A DNA stretch of 32,449 bases from Phycisphaerales bacterium. GTDB taxonomy: Bacteria; Planctomycetota; Phycisphaerae; Phycisphaerales; UBA1924. Position 1 is the first letter of the stretch. Each line of letters begins with the position of its first letter. Where the stretch lies: the NCBI GenBank assembly GCA_947459215.1, contig CANHCQ010000033.1:1-32449 (forward strand). Reading direction: 5' to 3'. Below the pieces are notes generated by a model. The model did no database searches, was not told where the DNA came from, and saw only the letters and a program-made list of their open reading frames with translations. A program made the position numbers and the translations under genes. Shown piece by piece: positions 14,860 through 22,297 of this stretch.

Positions 14860-14880
14860 CCCCTTCCCTCCGGGAAGGGG
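14860..14880. terminator. 9-bp stem-loop just downstream of the thioredoxin gene
   Basis: CCCCTTCCC (14860-14868) and GGGAAGGGG (14872-14880) enclose TCC. It lies 12 bases beyond the thioredoxin stop (14893, minus strand) and is probably its transcript end, although no U-run is present. Confidence 0.5.
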
Positions 14881-14892
14881 AGCGGCCTTCGG

Positions 14893-15444
14893 TTACTTGG
14901 GCGGCTCAGCGGGCGCGGTGGCGGGCTGTTCGGCGGACTTCACGTTCTTCTCGATGTTCTTGAGGAACTCAGCGCTAGCGCGTTCGACGAAAGGAGTGGC
15001 GCTGCGGGCCTGCGCGTATGCGGCGGTGAGCCACTGCGCGTAGGCGTCGTGCGGGATCAGGCCCTCCATGCGGGCGACTTGCTTGCCGTCCTTGAGGATG
15101 ACCGTGGTTGGCACACTGAACGCGGCGAGCCGTTCAGCGGCGGCGTTGTCCTTTTCGATGTCGACATAGACGGGCAGGAAGTCGCGGTTGATTTGGGCGA
15201 CGATCGATGGCTCGACGAGCAGCGTGCGCTTCATCTGCTGGCAGGGCGGGCACCAGTCGGCGGTGGCGAAGGCGAAGACGACCTTGTCGGACTTCGCGGC
15301 TTCGCTGATCGCGGCGTCGAGCGAGGTGCGGCCCTGGAAGACCTCGGGCGTCGGAGCGACGCCGCCGCCGGCGAGGCGCTGGATCAGGAGGATCGAGACG
15401 ATGATCGCGGAGGCAATGCCGAGGATGTTGAAGAGGCGGTTCAT
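14893..15444 (-). CDS. membrane-anchored thioredoxin-like protein
   Basis: This 183-residue protein has one N-terminal transmembrane segment or uncleaved signal (about residues 5-23) and a thioredoxin fold with the active-site motif ADWCPPCQQMK near residue 65. The cis-proline motif FSVPTTVILKDG follows. WCPPC suits a disulfide reductase or a DsbD/TlpA-like partner facing the periplasm. The C-terminus is Ala/Pro-rich. ATG 15442-15444 has only C/T-rich sequence upstream and no Shine-Dalgarno site. The HscB-like gene precedes it on the same strand, with an octamer array between. Confidence 0.85.
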   Translation of the reverse strand: MNRLFNILGIASAIIVSILLIQRLAGGGVAPTPEVFQGRTSLDAAISEAAKSDKVVFAFATADWCPPCQQMKRTLLVEPSIVAQINRDFLPVYVDIEKDNAAAERLAAFSVPTTVILKDGKQVARMEGLIPHDAYAQWLTAAYAQARSATPFVERASAEFLKNIEKNVKSAEQPATAPAEPPK

Positions 15445-15446
15445 GG

Positions 15447-15498
15447 GGAGGGGAAGGGGAAGGGGAAGGCATCAAGGGATCGAGGCATCGAGTGGGGA
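15447..15498 (-). repeat. octamer-repeat array D, abutting the HscB-like stop codon
   Basis: Four 8-base units occupy 15467-15474, 15475-15482, 15483-15490 and 15491-15498, with best units AGGCATCR. The next base starts the stop codon of the HscB-like gene (15499-15501). To the left is a run of GGGGAA hexamers (about 15446-15466) reaching the thioredoxin start. There is no inverted arm. Confidence 0.55.
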
Positions 15499-15984
15499 CT
15501 AGAGGTCGAGGGCGTTGGTGTTGGGGTCCATTTGTTCGATCATGCGTTCGATGTACCGCCAGGCGTTGAGGGTTGTTCGGAGGTTCTTGAGGTCTCCGGA
15601 GGCGAATCCCGCAGCGGCGGCCTGGATGTAGTTCTGACGCTCCGTGAGCGCCCAGGCCTTCAAGCGTTCGAGCTCCGCCGCGGTGTTGGATGCCAGGGCC
15701 TCGTCGAGGGCTTCGCGGGTTTCCATGATGTCCATGAGGAACCCGGGAGGCAGGGACTTGTCGGCGTCCTTGGCCGGGCCGCCGAGGAGCTGGAGCAGCG
15801 CGTCGGCCCGGGATTCGGGGTTGAGCAGGGTGTCTCGGGCCTTGGTGAGGTCGGCGCCGATGTCCTGATCGCCGCCGGCGTCGGGGTGGGCGGATTGGAC
15901 CTTGGCGAGGAAGGCGCGGCGGACGGCGGCGTCGGTGAGGTCGAACCGGCGGGGCAGGGCGAGGATGGCGAAGGGATCGAACAT
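15499..15984 (-). CDS. HscB-like J-domain co-chaperone
   Basis: At 161 aa it matches HscB, which delivers Fe-S scaffold protein to an Hsp70 partner. The N-terminal J-domain is short but keeps the key HPD (SAHPDAGGD, about residue 33). The sequence starts MFDPFAILALPRRFDLT, like the FxLF-type opening of HscB. The C-terminal half is a helical segment (MDIMETREALDEAL...) with the FLMDIME motif typical of HSCB_C. No iscU, hscA or fdx is adjacent. ATG is at 15982-15984. The start is 39 bases from the divergent racemase gene. A generic J-protein is the alternative. Confidence 0.75.
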   Translation of the reverse strand: MFDPFAILALPRRFDLTDAAVRRAFLAKVQSAHPDAGGDQDIGADLTKARDTLLNPESRADALLQLLGGPAKDADKSLPPGFLMDIMETREALDEALASNTAAELERLKAWALTERQNYIQAAAAGFASGDLKNLRTTLNAWRYIERMIEQMDPNTNALDL

Positions 15985-16023
15985 ACGCGTGACGGGGCGG
16001 TCGGGACTCTACAGTGCAGCCTC

Positions 16024-16719
16024 ATGCTGAAGCACCTTGGCATTGTTGGTGTGAGCCCTGAGGGAGCGGCGATCTTTTATCGCCAGATCTCGCGGGCGTG
16101 CTCGCACCTGTTGCCACCCAATGAGCAGCCGGCGATCTCGGTGCACAACGAGCCGATGAACCAGTACATCGATGCGATCCGCAAGGATGACTGGCACACC
16201 GTGGGAAATCTGCTGCGGCGTTCGGCCGAGATGCTGGCTCGCTGCGGCGCGCGCGTGTGCATGACGCCCGACAACATCGTGCAGCACGGCTTGCATCTGG
16301 CTCAGGCGAACTCGCCGATCCCGTGGATGACGATGTCCGACCTCGTCGCGAAGGCGATCGAATCGGACGGACGGAAGAAGGTTGGGATCATCGGGACCAA
16401 GCTGGTGACGATGTCTTCGACGTATCAGACGCATCTGGGGCTGAAGGGCATTCAGGTGATCGCGCCCGAACCGCACGAGGCGGAGCTGCTGGACGAGATC
16501 ATCTTCGGCGAGCTCATTTACGGCACCGCGCGGCCGGAGAGCCGTGCGGCGATCTACGGGGTGATGGACCGCTTGATCCAGCGCGGCTGCGAGGGTGTGA
16601 TCGTGGCGTGCAGCGAGGTGCCTCTGGTGGTGAGCCAGGAGAGCGCCCCGACGAAGCTGTACGACGCGGCGGACCTGTTGGCGGAGGGCGCGGTGCGGTA
16701 CGCGGCGGGCCACACGTAA
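16024..16719 (+). CDS. aspartate/glutamate racemase family protein, altered first catalytic site
   Basis: It belongs to the Asp/Glu/hydantoin racemase superfamily (231 aa), starting MLKHLGIVGVSPEGAAIFY. Cofactor-independent racemases use two cysteines. The second is present (Cys196, IVACSEVPLVV), but where the first is expected before a conserved Asn the sequence reads TPDN (Asp83-Asn84). E. coli YgeA has Thr at that position, so single-Cys members exist. An Asp there is unusual and the reaction cannot be assumed. ATG 16024 has no Shine-Dalgarno site. tRNA-Leu follows 38 bases after the stop. Confidence 0.8.
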   Translation: MLKHLGIVGVSPEGAAIFYRQISRACSHLLPPNEQPAISVHNEPMNQYIDAIRKDDWHTVGNLLRRSAEMLARCGARVCMTPDNIVQHGLHLAQANSPIPWMTMSDLVAKAIESDGRKKVGIIGTKLVTMSSTYQTHLGLKGIQVIAPEPHEAELLDEIIFGELIYGTARPESRAAIYGVMDRLIQRGCEGVIVACSEVPLVVSQESAPTKLYDAADLLAEGAVRYAAGHT

Positions 16720-16757
16720 CGACTTTGGCCGCAGAAGCGGCGTACTGTTGAGCGAGC

Positions 16758-16842
16758 GCCGGAGTGGCGGAACTGGCAGACGCAGCGGATTCAAAATCCG
16801 CCGCCCCTTAAAGGCTTGGGGGTTCGACTCCCCCCTCCGGCA
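16758..16842 (+). tRNA. tRNA-Leu (anticodon CAA)
   Basis: The acceptor GCCGGAG (16758-16764) pairs with CTCCGGC (16835-16841), with A73 at 16842. The anticodon stem GCGGA/TCCGC encloses TTCAAAA, giving CAA. A long class II variable arm and the T-arm GGGGG-TTCGACT-CCCCC complete it. The CCA is not encoded. Confidence 0.95.
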
Positions 16843-17061
16843 TTTCTGTTGAGGCATCGGGCATGAGGCATTCGTCCTTTGGTATTGGGGGCGGAGTGCC
16901 GGAGCCTCGGTGCAGAGAGCTCGATTGCGACACAGGTGTTCGAGGGCGATTGCTCCGTGCCATCCGAGGCTTCCTTCATACTGCTCGTGATTCTTTGCTC
17001 CGTTCTTTTCCCGATGTGGTAGACTCCGACGTCGAGTTGCTCGGCGTGACACGGGAGTGCC
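16843..17061. other. intergenic, weak heptamer/octamer repetition, no gene seen
   Basis: Just after tRNA-Leu, TGAGGCAT occurs twice (16852-16859 and 16866-16873), separated by CGGGCA, reminiscent of octamer array D. The rest holds no coding signal I trust. A GGGAG Shine-Dalgarno site for the MFS gene lies at about 17053-17057. Confidence 0.35.
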
Positions 17062-18486
17062 ATGGAGTCGAAGCGATCGGAATCGTCGGACGTGAAGCCA
17101 GCGGCGGCACGCGTCGCCAATGTGCCCGCGGCGCACTACACGAAGCGCGGGTTGATCGGCGTCTTCTTCTGGCTGCTCCTGGGTGACTTCTGCCTGCACC
17201 TGATGGATATGGGTGTGGTGCCGACGCTGGTGCCGCTGCAGTTTGAGGCGCTGGGCGCAAGCAAGACGACGTACAACTTCGTCAACGGCACGCTGGTGAA
17301 CATCCTGTACGTCGTGCTCGTACCGATTGTCTCGACGTGGTCGGACCGAACGCGCACACGTATCGGACGGCGGCGGCCGTTCTTGCTGGTGACGGCGCCG
17401 ATGATCGCGGTGACGCTGGTGCTGCTTGGCTTCTCGTCGCACATCGGGCGGCTGCTGCACTCGCTGGCGCCGGGGTTCTTCGGGGCGGACTCGGTGGCGT
17501 ATGTCACGTTGGGTGTGACGATCACGCTGTTTGTGACCTTCAAGCTGCTCGATCTGTTCCCGCAGTCGATCTACTACTACCTCTGGCCGGACGTGATTCC
17601 ACCGGAGTGGCTGGGCACGTTCGGAGCGCTGTTCCGCGTGTTCTATGCGGCCGGATCGCTGGCGTTCAACTGGTTCCTGATCGGCTACGCCAAGACGCAT
17701 CCGGAGTACATCTATTGCCTCTCGGCGGGTCTGTACTTGATTGCGTTCGTGCTGTTGTGCTGGCGGGTGAAGGAGCCGGACTATCCGCCTCCGGAGCCGG
17801 CGGCTTCGGATGACGCGACGACGACGGAGCGGGTAACGGCACAGGTGAAGGGGTACTTCCGCGACTGCTTCTCGTCGGCGTTTTACTGGAAGTACTTCCT
17901 GGCGATGGCGTTGTTCCAGTGCGCGTATCAGCCGTTCATTGCGAACCTGATCTTCCTGGGGAAGCAGATCTACGGCGACACGGAAGAGGGCCTGAAGCGG
18001 TATGGCGGCGTGATCGGGACGAAGGACCTCTTGTGGATCGGCATCTACACCGCGTTGGTGCCGGTGATGGCGAAGCTTCACCCGTTGAAGGCAGGCATGA
18101 TCGGTTATGCCTTGATGATCGTTATGGCGCTGGCGGGAACGCTGTTCGTCCGCGATGAGCAGACGTTCCGGTTCATCACGATTGCGACGTTCGCCGCGGT
18201 GGGGTTGTATCTGGTCGGCACCGCCGCACTGCCGGCGCGGATGCTGCCGCGGGAGAAGTTCGGGCAGTTCTCGTCGGCGGGCGCGATTGTGTTTCGGCTG
18301 TCGGTAGCGATCGTGTCCACGCCCGCTGGGCTGTTCTTCACGCACTTTGGCACGCAGCATGTCTTTACGTGGCTGCTGATCTTCACAACGCTGGGCGGGG
18401 TGTGCATCGTGCTGCTGTATCTGGATTGGAAGCGCCGCGGCGGGGATGAGGGGTTTGTGCCGCCGATGCCGTCGTCACGGACGTGA
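17062..18486 (+). CDS. MFS / GPH-type sugar transporter
   Basis: This 474-residue inner-membrane carrier has about 12 hydrophobic segments. The loop 2-3 signature reads WSDRTRTRIGRRRPFLLVT, as in glycoside-pentoside-hexuronide and sucrose-type porters, so a sugar or glycoside cation symport is the likely role. An 'FDLFPQSIYYYLWPDVIP'-like region follows mid-protein in the form LLDLFPQSIYYYLW. The central cytoplasmic loop is Pro- and Thr-rich. ATG 17062 is preceded by GGGAG. The substrate cannot be told from sequence; no catabolic gene is adjacent, the GH130 remnant being 4 kb away. Confidence 0.85.
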   Translation: MESKRSESSDVKPAAARVANVPAAHYTKRGLIGVFFWLLLGDFCLHLMDMGVVPTLVPLQFEALGASKTTYNFVNGTLVNILYVVLVPIVSTWSDRTRTRIGRRRPFLLVTAPMIAVTLVLLGFSSHIGRLLHSLAPGFFGADSVAYVTLGVTITLFVTFKLLDLFPQSIYYYLWPDVIPPEWLGTFGALFRVFYAAGSLAFNWFLIGYAKTHPEYIYCLSAGLYLIAFVLLCWRVKEPDYPPPEPAASDDATTTERVTAQVKGYFRDCFSSAFYWKYFLAMALFQCAYQPFIANLIFLGKQIYGDTEEGLKRYGGVIGTKDLLWIGIYTALVPVMAKLHPLKAGMIGYALMIVMALAGTLFVRDEQTFRFITIATFAAVGLYLVGTAALPARMLPREKFGQFSSAGAIVFRLSVAIVSTPAGLFFTHFGTQHVFTWLLIFTTLGGVCIVLLYLDWKRRGGDEGFVPPMPSSRT

Positions 18487-18890
18487 TTGACACCGTCGCT
18501 TACTAATTGATTGCGGCCGCGACGAACGCCCGGGCGGTCAACGGTGCGGCCAACGAGCAGGCCGCAGCAGGTGGCGGACCGGGTGCTGGTCGCGAGAGGC
18601 TCGGCGAGCGATGTTCTGTCGAACGCACGTTCGATCATCGCCGTCGCATGGTCGCATCGGGGGTGCAGCGGGCAGAGGTTGAGGTGTGCGGGCTTGCGGA
18701 TTGCGCACGTGCCGAATGAGAGTCCATGAAAGGCCGAGCGCTGCCACACGTGCTGCTGGCGCTCCGCCCGCATCACCCGGCGGGAATCACAGCAGTCGAT
18801 GAGACCATTTCTCGGGTCTCCTCTGAGACATGCAGAAAAGGCAAGCTGACGCCTGCCGGGCTCGACCCACTCGTGCCAATACAATCACGC
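18487..18890. other. 404-base gap without a recognisable gene
   Basis: Open frames on both strands are short, lack Shine-Dalgarno sites and have no family resemblance. No strong hairpin or repeat is seen. It marks the change from the packed left half to the loose right half of the window. Confidence 0.5.
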
Positions 18891-19370
18891 GTGACGACTC
18901 GTCACCGATCTCGGCGAGCCTGCAAGTGGCTGGGGCTCTGTGCCATTGGTTTTCTTGCGTCCATCGAACTCGCGAGCATCTGGTTCATCGCTGGCGTGTG
19001 GATTACGCCCCGATTCGGACTCGGACTCGGGCGCGGCGCGCTCATTCTCTTCGGGAGCGGCACGGACCAGCGACTGCCCGACTGAGACTTGACCGTCGGT
19101 CACGCCGCACGATCAGAAGACTTCTGCTGGTGGCTTGAGCAGAGCGGCATCTACGGCGTCGGATGGACACTGGTCCCCCTCTGGCTCGTGATCGCGATGC
19201 TCGTCCCCCCCACCGTCTGGCTGTGGTACCGCGACCATCAGCGCAGCCGACCGGGGTGCTGTGAAGCGTGCGGGTACGACCGGCAAGGCCTCCTGTCCAA
19301 CGCACCATGTCCGGAGTGCGGCGTCACACCCGATCAGACCGACATGGATCGCCGATCATCCCCGACATGA
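18891..19370 (+). pseudogene. zinc-ribbon membrane protein split by an in-frame TGA
   Basis: GTG 18891 opens a frame with one TM segment (about residues 13-37) that ends at TGA 19083-19085. The same frame continues one codon later (GAC, then TTG 19089) to 19370. This second part has WW near its start, a second TM segment (VPLWLVIAMLVPPTVWLWY), basic residues and the CxxCGYDxxGLxxxxCPECG zinc ribbon. Together the two halves (about 158 codons) have the layout of a small planctomycete membrane protein family I recall: TM, Gly-rich loop, W-rich loop, TM, RD-x-R, zinc ribbon. The simplest reading is a single-base nonsense mutation. A sequencing error or a two-gene arrangement starting at TTG is possible. 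Confidence 0.65.
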
Positions 19371-19483
19371 CGCGTGTCAATGCTCCTCCGAGCCCTGCCA
19401 GTACTGACACTGCCGTGGCGATTCGGTGTCGTCCAGACTGACGACCACCGATTCAACACGGACACCCACACCTACATTCGTAC

Positions 19484-20461
19484 ATGATCGCCGCCGTCTG
19501 CACGAGGTACGGTCCTCCGGAAGTGATACGCATCGCGGAAGTGGCTGATCCAAAGCCCGGCGAAGCGGACGTGCTGATCCGCGTGCACGCGACCACAGTC
19601 ACGACGGCGGACTGGCGGATCCGGGCCATGGCCATGCCCGCCCCGATCTTCAGGCTGATCGCTCCGCTTGTTCTCGGGCTGCGGGGTCCGCGCAATCAGG
19701 TGCTTGGGACCGAGTGCACCGGCGTCGTCGAACGCGTGGGCGCTCGGGTCCGGGCCTTTCGACCAGGGGACCGCGTGATCGCCGTCACCGACATGCGCAT
19801 GGGGGCGCACGCGGAGTTTGTCTGCGTGCGAGAAGACGCCGCGCTGACAACGCTGCCGGCAAACCTCACGTTCGATCAGGCAGTCGCGATCCCGTTCGGA
19901 GCTCTCGTCGCGCTGCGATATCTGCGCGATCTGGCGGCCGTCAAGGCTGGGCAGCGCGTGCTGGTGATCGGCGCGTCCGGGGCGATCGGCGTTGCCGCGG
20001 TGCAGTTCGCACGGTACTTGGGCGCGCATGTGACGGGAGTGTGCAGCACTGCGAACGTCGACCTCGTGCGTTCGCTGGGTGCCGCGACGGTCATCGACAG
20101 GCAGATAGAAGACTTCCATCAAGGCGGTGCCGCGTACGACGTTGTGCTCGACACGGTTGGTGCGACGTCCTTCGCCAGGTGCAAGCACATGCTGAAGCCC
20201 CGGGGGCAGTTCCTCGCGGTGCTCATGGGATTGACGGAGTTTGGCCAGATGGCGTGGACCATGTTTGCCGGTGGCAGGCGCGTGAGGGGAGCACTGGTGA
20301 CTGCGAGCAAGGCCGACGTCGAACTTCTCATGAAGCTGGCGGAAGCTGGTCAGCTGAGGCCCATCATCGACAGCTCGTATCCATTGCAGCGCATCGTCGA
20401 GGCGCACCGCCGGGTTGACAGCGGCCGAAAAGTCGGGAGCGTGGTCGTGACCGTTGCGTGA
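19484..20461 (+). CDS. zinc-independent medium-chain dehydrogenase / quinone oxidoreductase
   Basis: This 325-residue NAD(P)H-dependent MDR enzyme starts MIAAVCTRYGPPEVI. It has the GroES-like N-terminal domain (residues ~30-125, with GTECTGVVERVGARV and RPGDRV) and the nucleotide-binding VLVIGASGAIGVAAVQFARYLGA near residue 150. The usual zinc-binding cysteines of alcohol dehydrogenases are absent. LDTVGA and the terminal GRKVGSVVVTV fit the quinone reductase / NAD(P)-dependent oxidoreductase branch. The substrate is unknown. There is no Shine-Dalgarno site before ATG 19484. The integrase remnant follows directly. Confidence 0.88.
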   Translation: MIAAVCTRYGPPEVIRIAEVADPKPGEADVLIRVHATTVTTADWRIRAMAMPAPIFRLIAPLVLGLRGPRNQVLGTECTGVVERVGARVRAFRPGDRVIAVTDMRMGAHAEFVCVREDAALTTLPANLTFDQAVAIPFGALVALRYLRDLAAVKAGQRVLVIGASGAIGVAAVQFARYLGAHVTGVCSTANVDLVRSLGAATVIDRQIEDFHQGGAAYDVVLDTVGATSFARCKHMLKPRGQFLAVLMGLTEFGQMAWTMFAGGRRVRGALVTASKADVELLMKLAEAGQLRPIIDSSYPLQRIVEAHRRVDSGRKVGSVVVTVA

Positions 20462-20615
20462 AGCGATTCCGGTCGCGACGGAGCACGTTGAGGCACTTGG
20501 CCGCACAGACCGCACGACCACTCGCAGAACGGCCGGCAGGATGGCCGAATGGACGGACGCACATAGTGAACCTCCGCCGTGTTCACGTTCTGTCATCTCC
20601 CCGACCAGAGCACCC

Positions 20616-20909
20616 GATTCGGCGGGGCTGAGCCGCGTTGCGCATCGCGACGGCAAGGAGGTCGTCGTCAAGACCGACGACCGCGGCCGAACGCTCGACA
20701 TCGATGCAGTGCGCCACACCTTCAGGAACCATCTGTCGAAGGCGGACGTCCCGTTGCGGACGGCGCAGGCCGCGATGCGGCACAGCGACCCGAGCCTGAC
20801 GGCCAACGTCTACACCGACCCGAAACTGCTCGACATGGCCGCGGCGGTGGCCAGCCTGCCCGACCTGCCGCTGGGGGCGGTTGGTGTGCGAGCGGCGGCG
20901 GCGAACTGA
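20616..20909 (+). pseudogene. C-terminal remnant of a tyrosine recombinase (integrase)
   Basis: About 97 residues match the catalytic end of planctomycete phage-type integrases: TDDRGRTLDIDAVRHTFRNHL, LRTAQAAMRHSDPSLTANVYTD and LLDMAAAVASLPDLPL. The box II Arg (VRHTF), the MRHSD His and the nucleophile Tyr (NVYTD) are visible. The His expected at HxLR is Asp (DAVR), and the N-terminal DNA-binding and early catalytic parts are missing. The open frame upstream (from 20454) overlaps the dehydrogenase end and has no integrase character. This is a dead relic of a mobile element; the terminator at 20933 follows it. Confidence 0.75.
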
Positions 20910-20932
20910 GCCACGACGAGATTCATGAACGA

Positions 20933-20962
20933 CCACGGCCCGAGCGTGTGCCCGGGCCGTGG
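20933..20962. terminator. bidirectional stem-loop between integrase remnant and sorting-tail protein
   Basis: CCACGGCCCG (20933-20942) pairs exactly with 20953-20962 around a 10-base loop. It sits between convergent genes, 39 bases from the minus-strand gene's stop. The T-tract is weak. Confidence 0.6.
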
Positions 20963-21001
20963 AGGACTCGACTCAAGTTATTCGGCCAGAGCCGAGCGAA
21001 C

Positions 21002-21727
21002 TCAGCGGCGACGACGCGCGGCGAGCAAGCCGCCGAGGCCGAGGACCGCGACTGCGCCGGGAGCGGGCACAGCCTGATATGCGTCCACGTAGAACTTCGA
21101 GAAATCACTGGACGTGGACACGGCACCCGAGAAGGTTGACTTACCGCGGAGCGTGAAGTTCCCGAGCGGGCCCGAGAGCGCATGATAGTTGGAGGTAAAG
21201 AGGCTGCCCTGAACGTCGATGCCGCCCGCCGCCGTGGGTACTGGCACGAAGCCGCTGCCCGAGTCGAACTGGATATCCGTGTAGGAGTACTGAGCCCGCG
21301 TCTGAAACGTTGTCGATGCCAACTGATAGCCGAAGTCAAAGCCGGCGAGATCGTTGCCCGCGGTGAAAGTAGGCGCTTGGGTCATCGCCATCGCCGCTGA
21401 CCCGGTCCAGTCGCTGGCCGAGAACAAACGGAACGTGATGGTCCTGGCGGTGTTGTTCCACTGCAACTCCCAGGAGCGGGTCACGCTACCGCCCCACCAG
21501 CCGCTACTACCGGCCACGCTGCCTTGGATCGTCGTGCGACCCGAGGCTTCGAGACGCGCTGCGCCAGCCCCGACCGATGTGTTGTTGAAGGTTCCGATCG
21601 CCCGCGCGACCCTCGAAGTGCCGGGGGGAGGCGAAGCAGCCGTTCCATCCACAAGGGACAGACCGGCGTTTGCCGAACCCGCGATGGCCGCGAGGGCCAA
21701 CGCACCGATAGCAATCGAAGTCTTCAT
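21002..21727 (-). CDS. secreted protein with PEP-CTERM-like sorting tail (1)
   Basis: This is a 241-residue exported protein. ATG 21725-21727 follows GAGGAGAG (plus 21733-21740). The signal peptide MKTSIAIGALALAAIAGSANA ends in ANA. The body is a Ser/Thr/Gly-rich beta-type domain without cysteine. It ends VPAPGAVAVLGLGGLLAARRRR in form: a P-A-P-G motif, hydrophobic helix and Arg cluster, the sorting signal read by an exosortase-type enzyme. The function is likely cell-surface or matrix-associated. No exosortase is in the window. The second such protein is at 24787. Confidence 0.85.
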   Translation of the reverse strand: MKTSIAIGALALAAIAGSANAGLSLVDGTAASPPPGTSRVARAIGTFNNTSVGAGAARLEASGRTTIQGSVAGSSGWWGGSVTRSWELQWNNTARTITFRLFSASDWTGSAAMAMTQAPTFTAGNDLAGFDFGYQLASTTFQTRAQYSYTDIQFDSGSGFVPVPTAAGGIDVQGSLFTSNYHALSGPLGNFTLRGKSTFSGAVSTSSDFSKFYVDAYQAVPAPGAVAVLGLGGLLAARRRR

Positions 21728-22297
21728 GCTCTCTCTCCTCTGCCGCCCTTCGACGGCGATGTTCGCCAGCGGCTCGCGCACGGCAACAGCCAAGCGCGGG
21801 GAAACTCCGCATTGTCCATTATGCGCTGCCCTCCCCCCCCCCCGTCAACCAGAAATCCGCGAAGATTGTCCTTTGGCAAGATGGGCAACGATGGACGGAG
21901 GGATCGGTTCGCCAGATCGAGGTCAATCCGGGTTATCGGATGCGACGCCGCGGATGGGCGTGGTGGTCGTCGAGACTCCCAGAACCCCTAGGCATGAACC
22001 ACCGTCCCAAACGGCTCATCCACACGGTTGGATCCCAGCCGCCTGGACACGCCAGTCGAAACGATGGCGTGCGAGTCTGAACGATGTACCCACGCCGCGG
22101 TGGCCGTCCGAGCCCCGCACCACGCTTCCAAACATGGCGCTGCCGATCGGCGTCCTCATCCCCGCCACACCTTGCACAACCGCTTGCACACGCGCTTGCA
22201 CACGCGCTTGAGCGCGCAGTCGGTGCACGAGTCCGCCGTCCGAGAAGTTGTGAACGAAGACACACGGCGACGGGAAGCTGCGCGCCGCTGAGCGGCA
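21728..22297. other. 570-base gap with poly-C tract and 12-nt tandem repeats
   Basis: No gene is recognised. It holds an 11-base C run at 21833-21843, 106 bases upstream of the minus-strand sorting-tail gene. It also holds a tandem array of a 12-base unit (CTTGCACACGCG) at 22171-22218, three copies plus a degenerate fourth. Confidence 0.6.
22171..22218. repeat. 12-nt tandem repeat, 3 copies and a degenerate fourth
   Basis: The units are at 22171-22182, 22183-22194 and 22195-22206, with a degenerate fourth at 22207-22218. The second and third are identical; the first differs at three positions. It lies about 80 bases upstream of the truncated GH130 reading frame. Confidence 0.7.

Noticed and set aside
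14794..14880. Hairpins at 14794 and 14860 as members of the octamer family
   Set aside because: They are simple stem-loops without an 8-base period.
13981..16023. Very long plus-strand open frame before the racemase
   Set aside because: It runs opposite glycerate kinase, thioredoxin and the HscB-like gene; Gly/Glu/Val-rich shadow typical of high GC antisense frames.
16009..18360. 783-residue minus-strand open frame
   Set aside because: Arg/His/Gln-rich shadow of the racemase, tRNA-Leu and MFS genes; no motif and it runs through a tRNA.
18507..18729. Possible small genes in the gap after the MFS transporter
   Set aside because: Overlapping frames on both strands with no ribosome-binding site and no family resemblance.
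19083..19085. TGA as a selenocysteine codon in the zinc-ribbon gene
   Set aside because: No stem-loop suited to a SECIS element is seen just downstream and no known selenoprotein family matches; a nonsense change is simpler.
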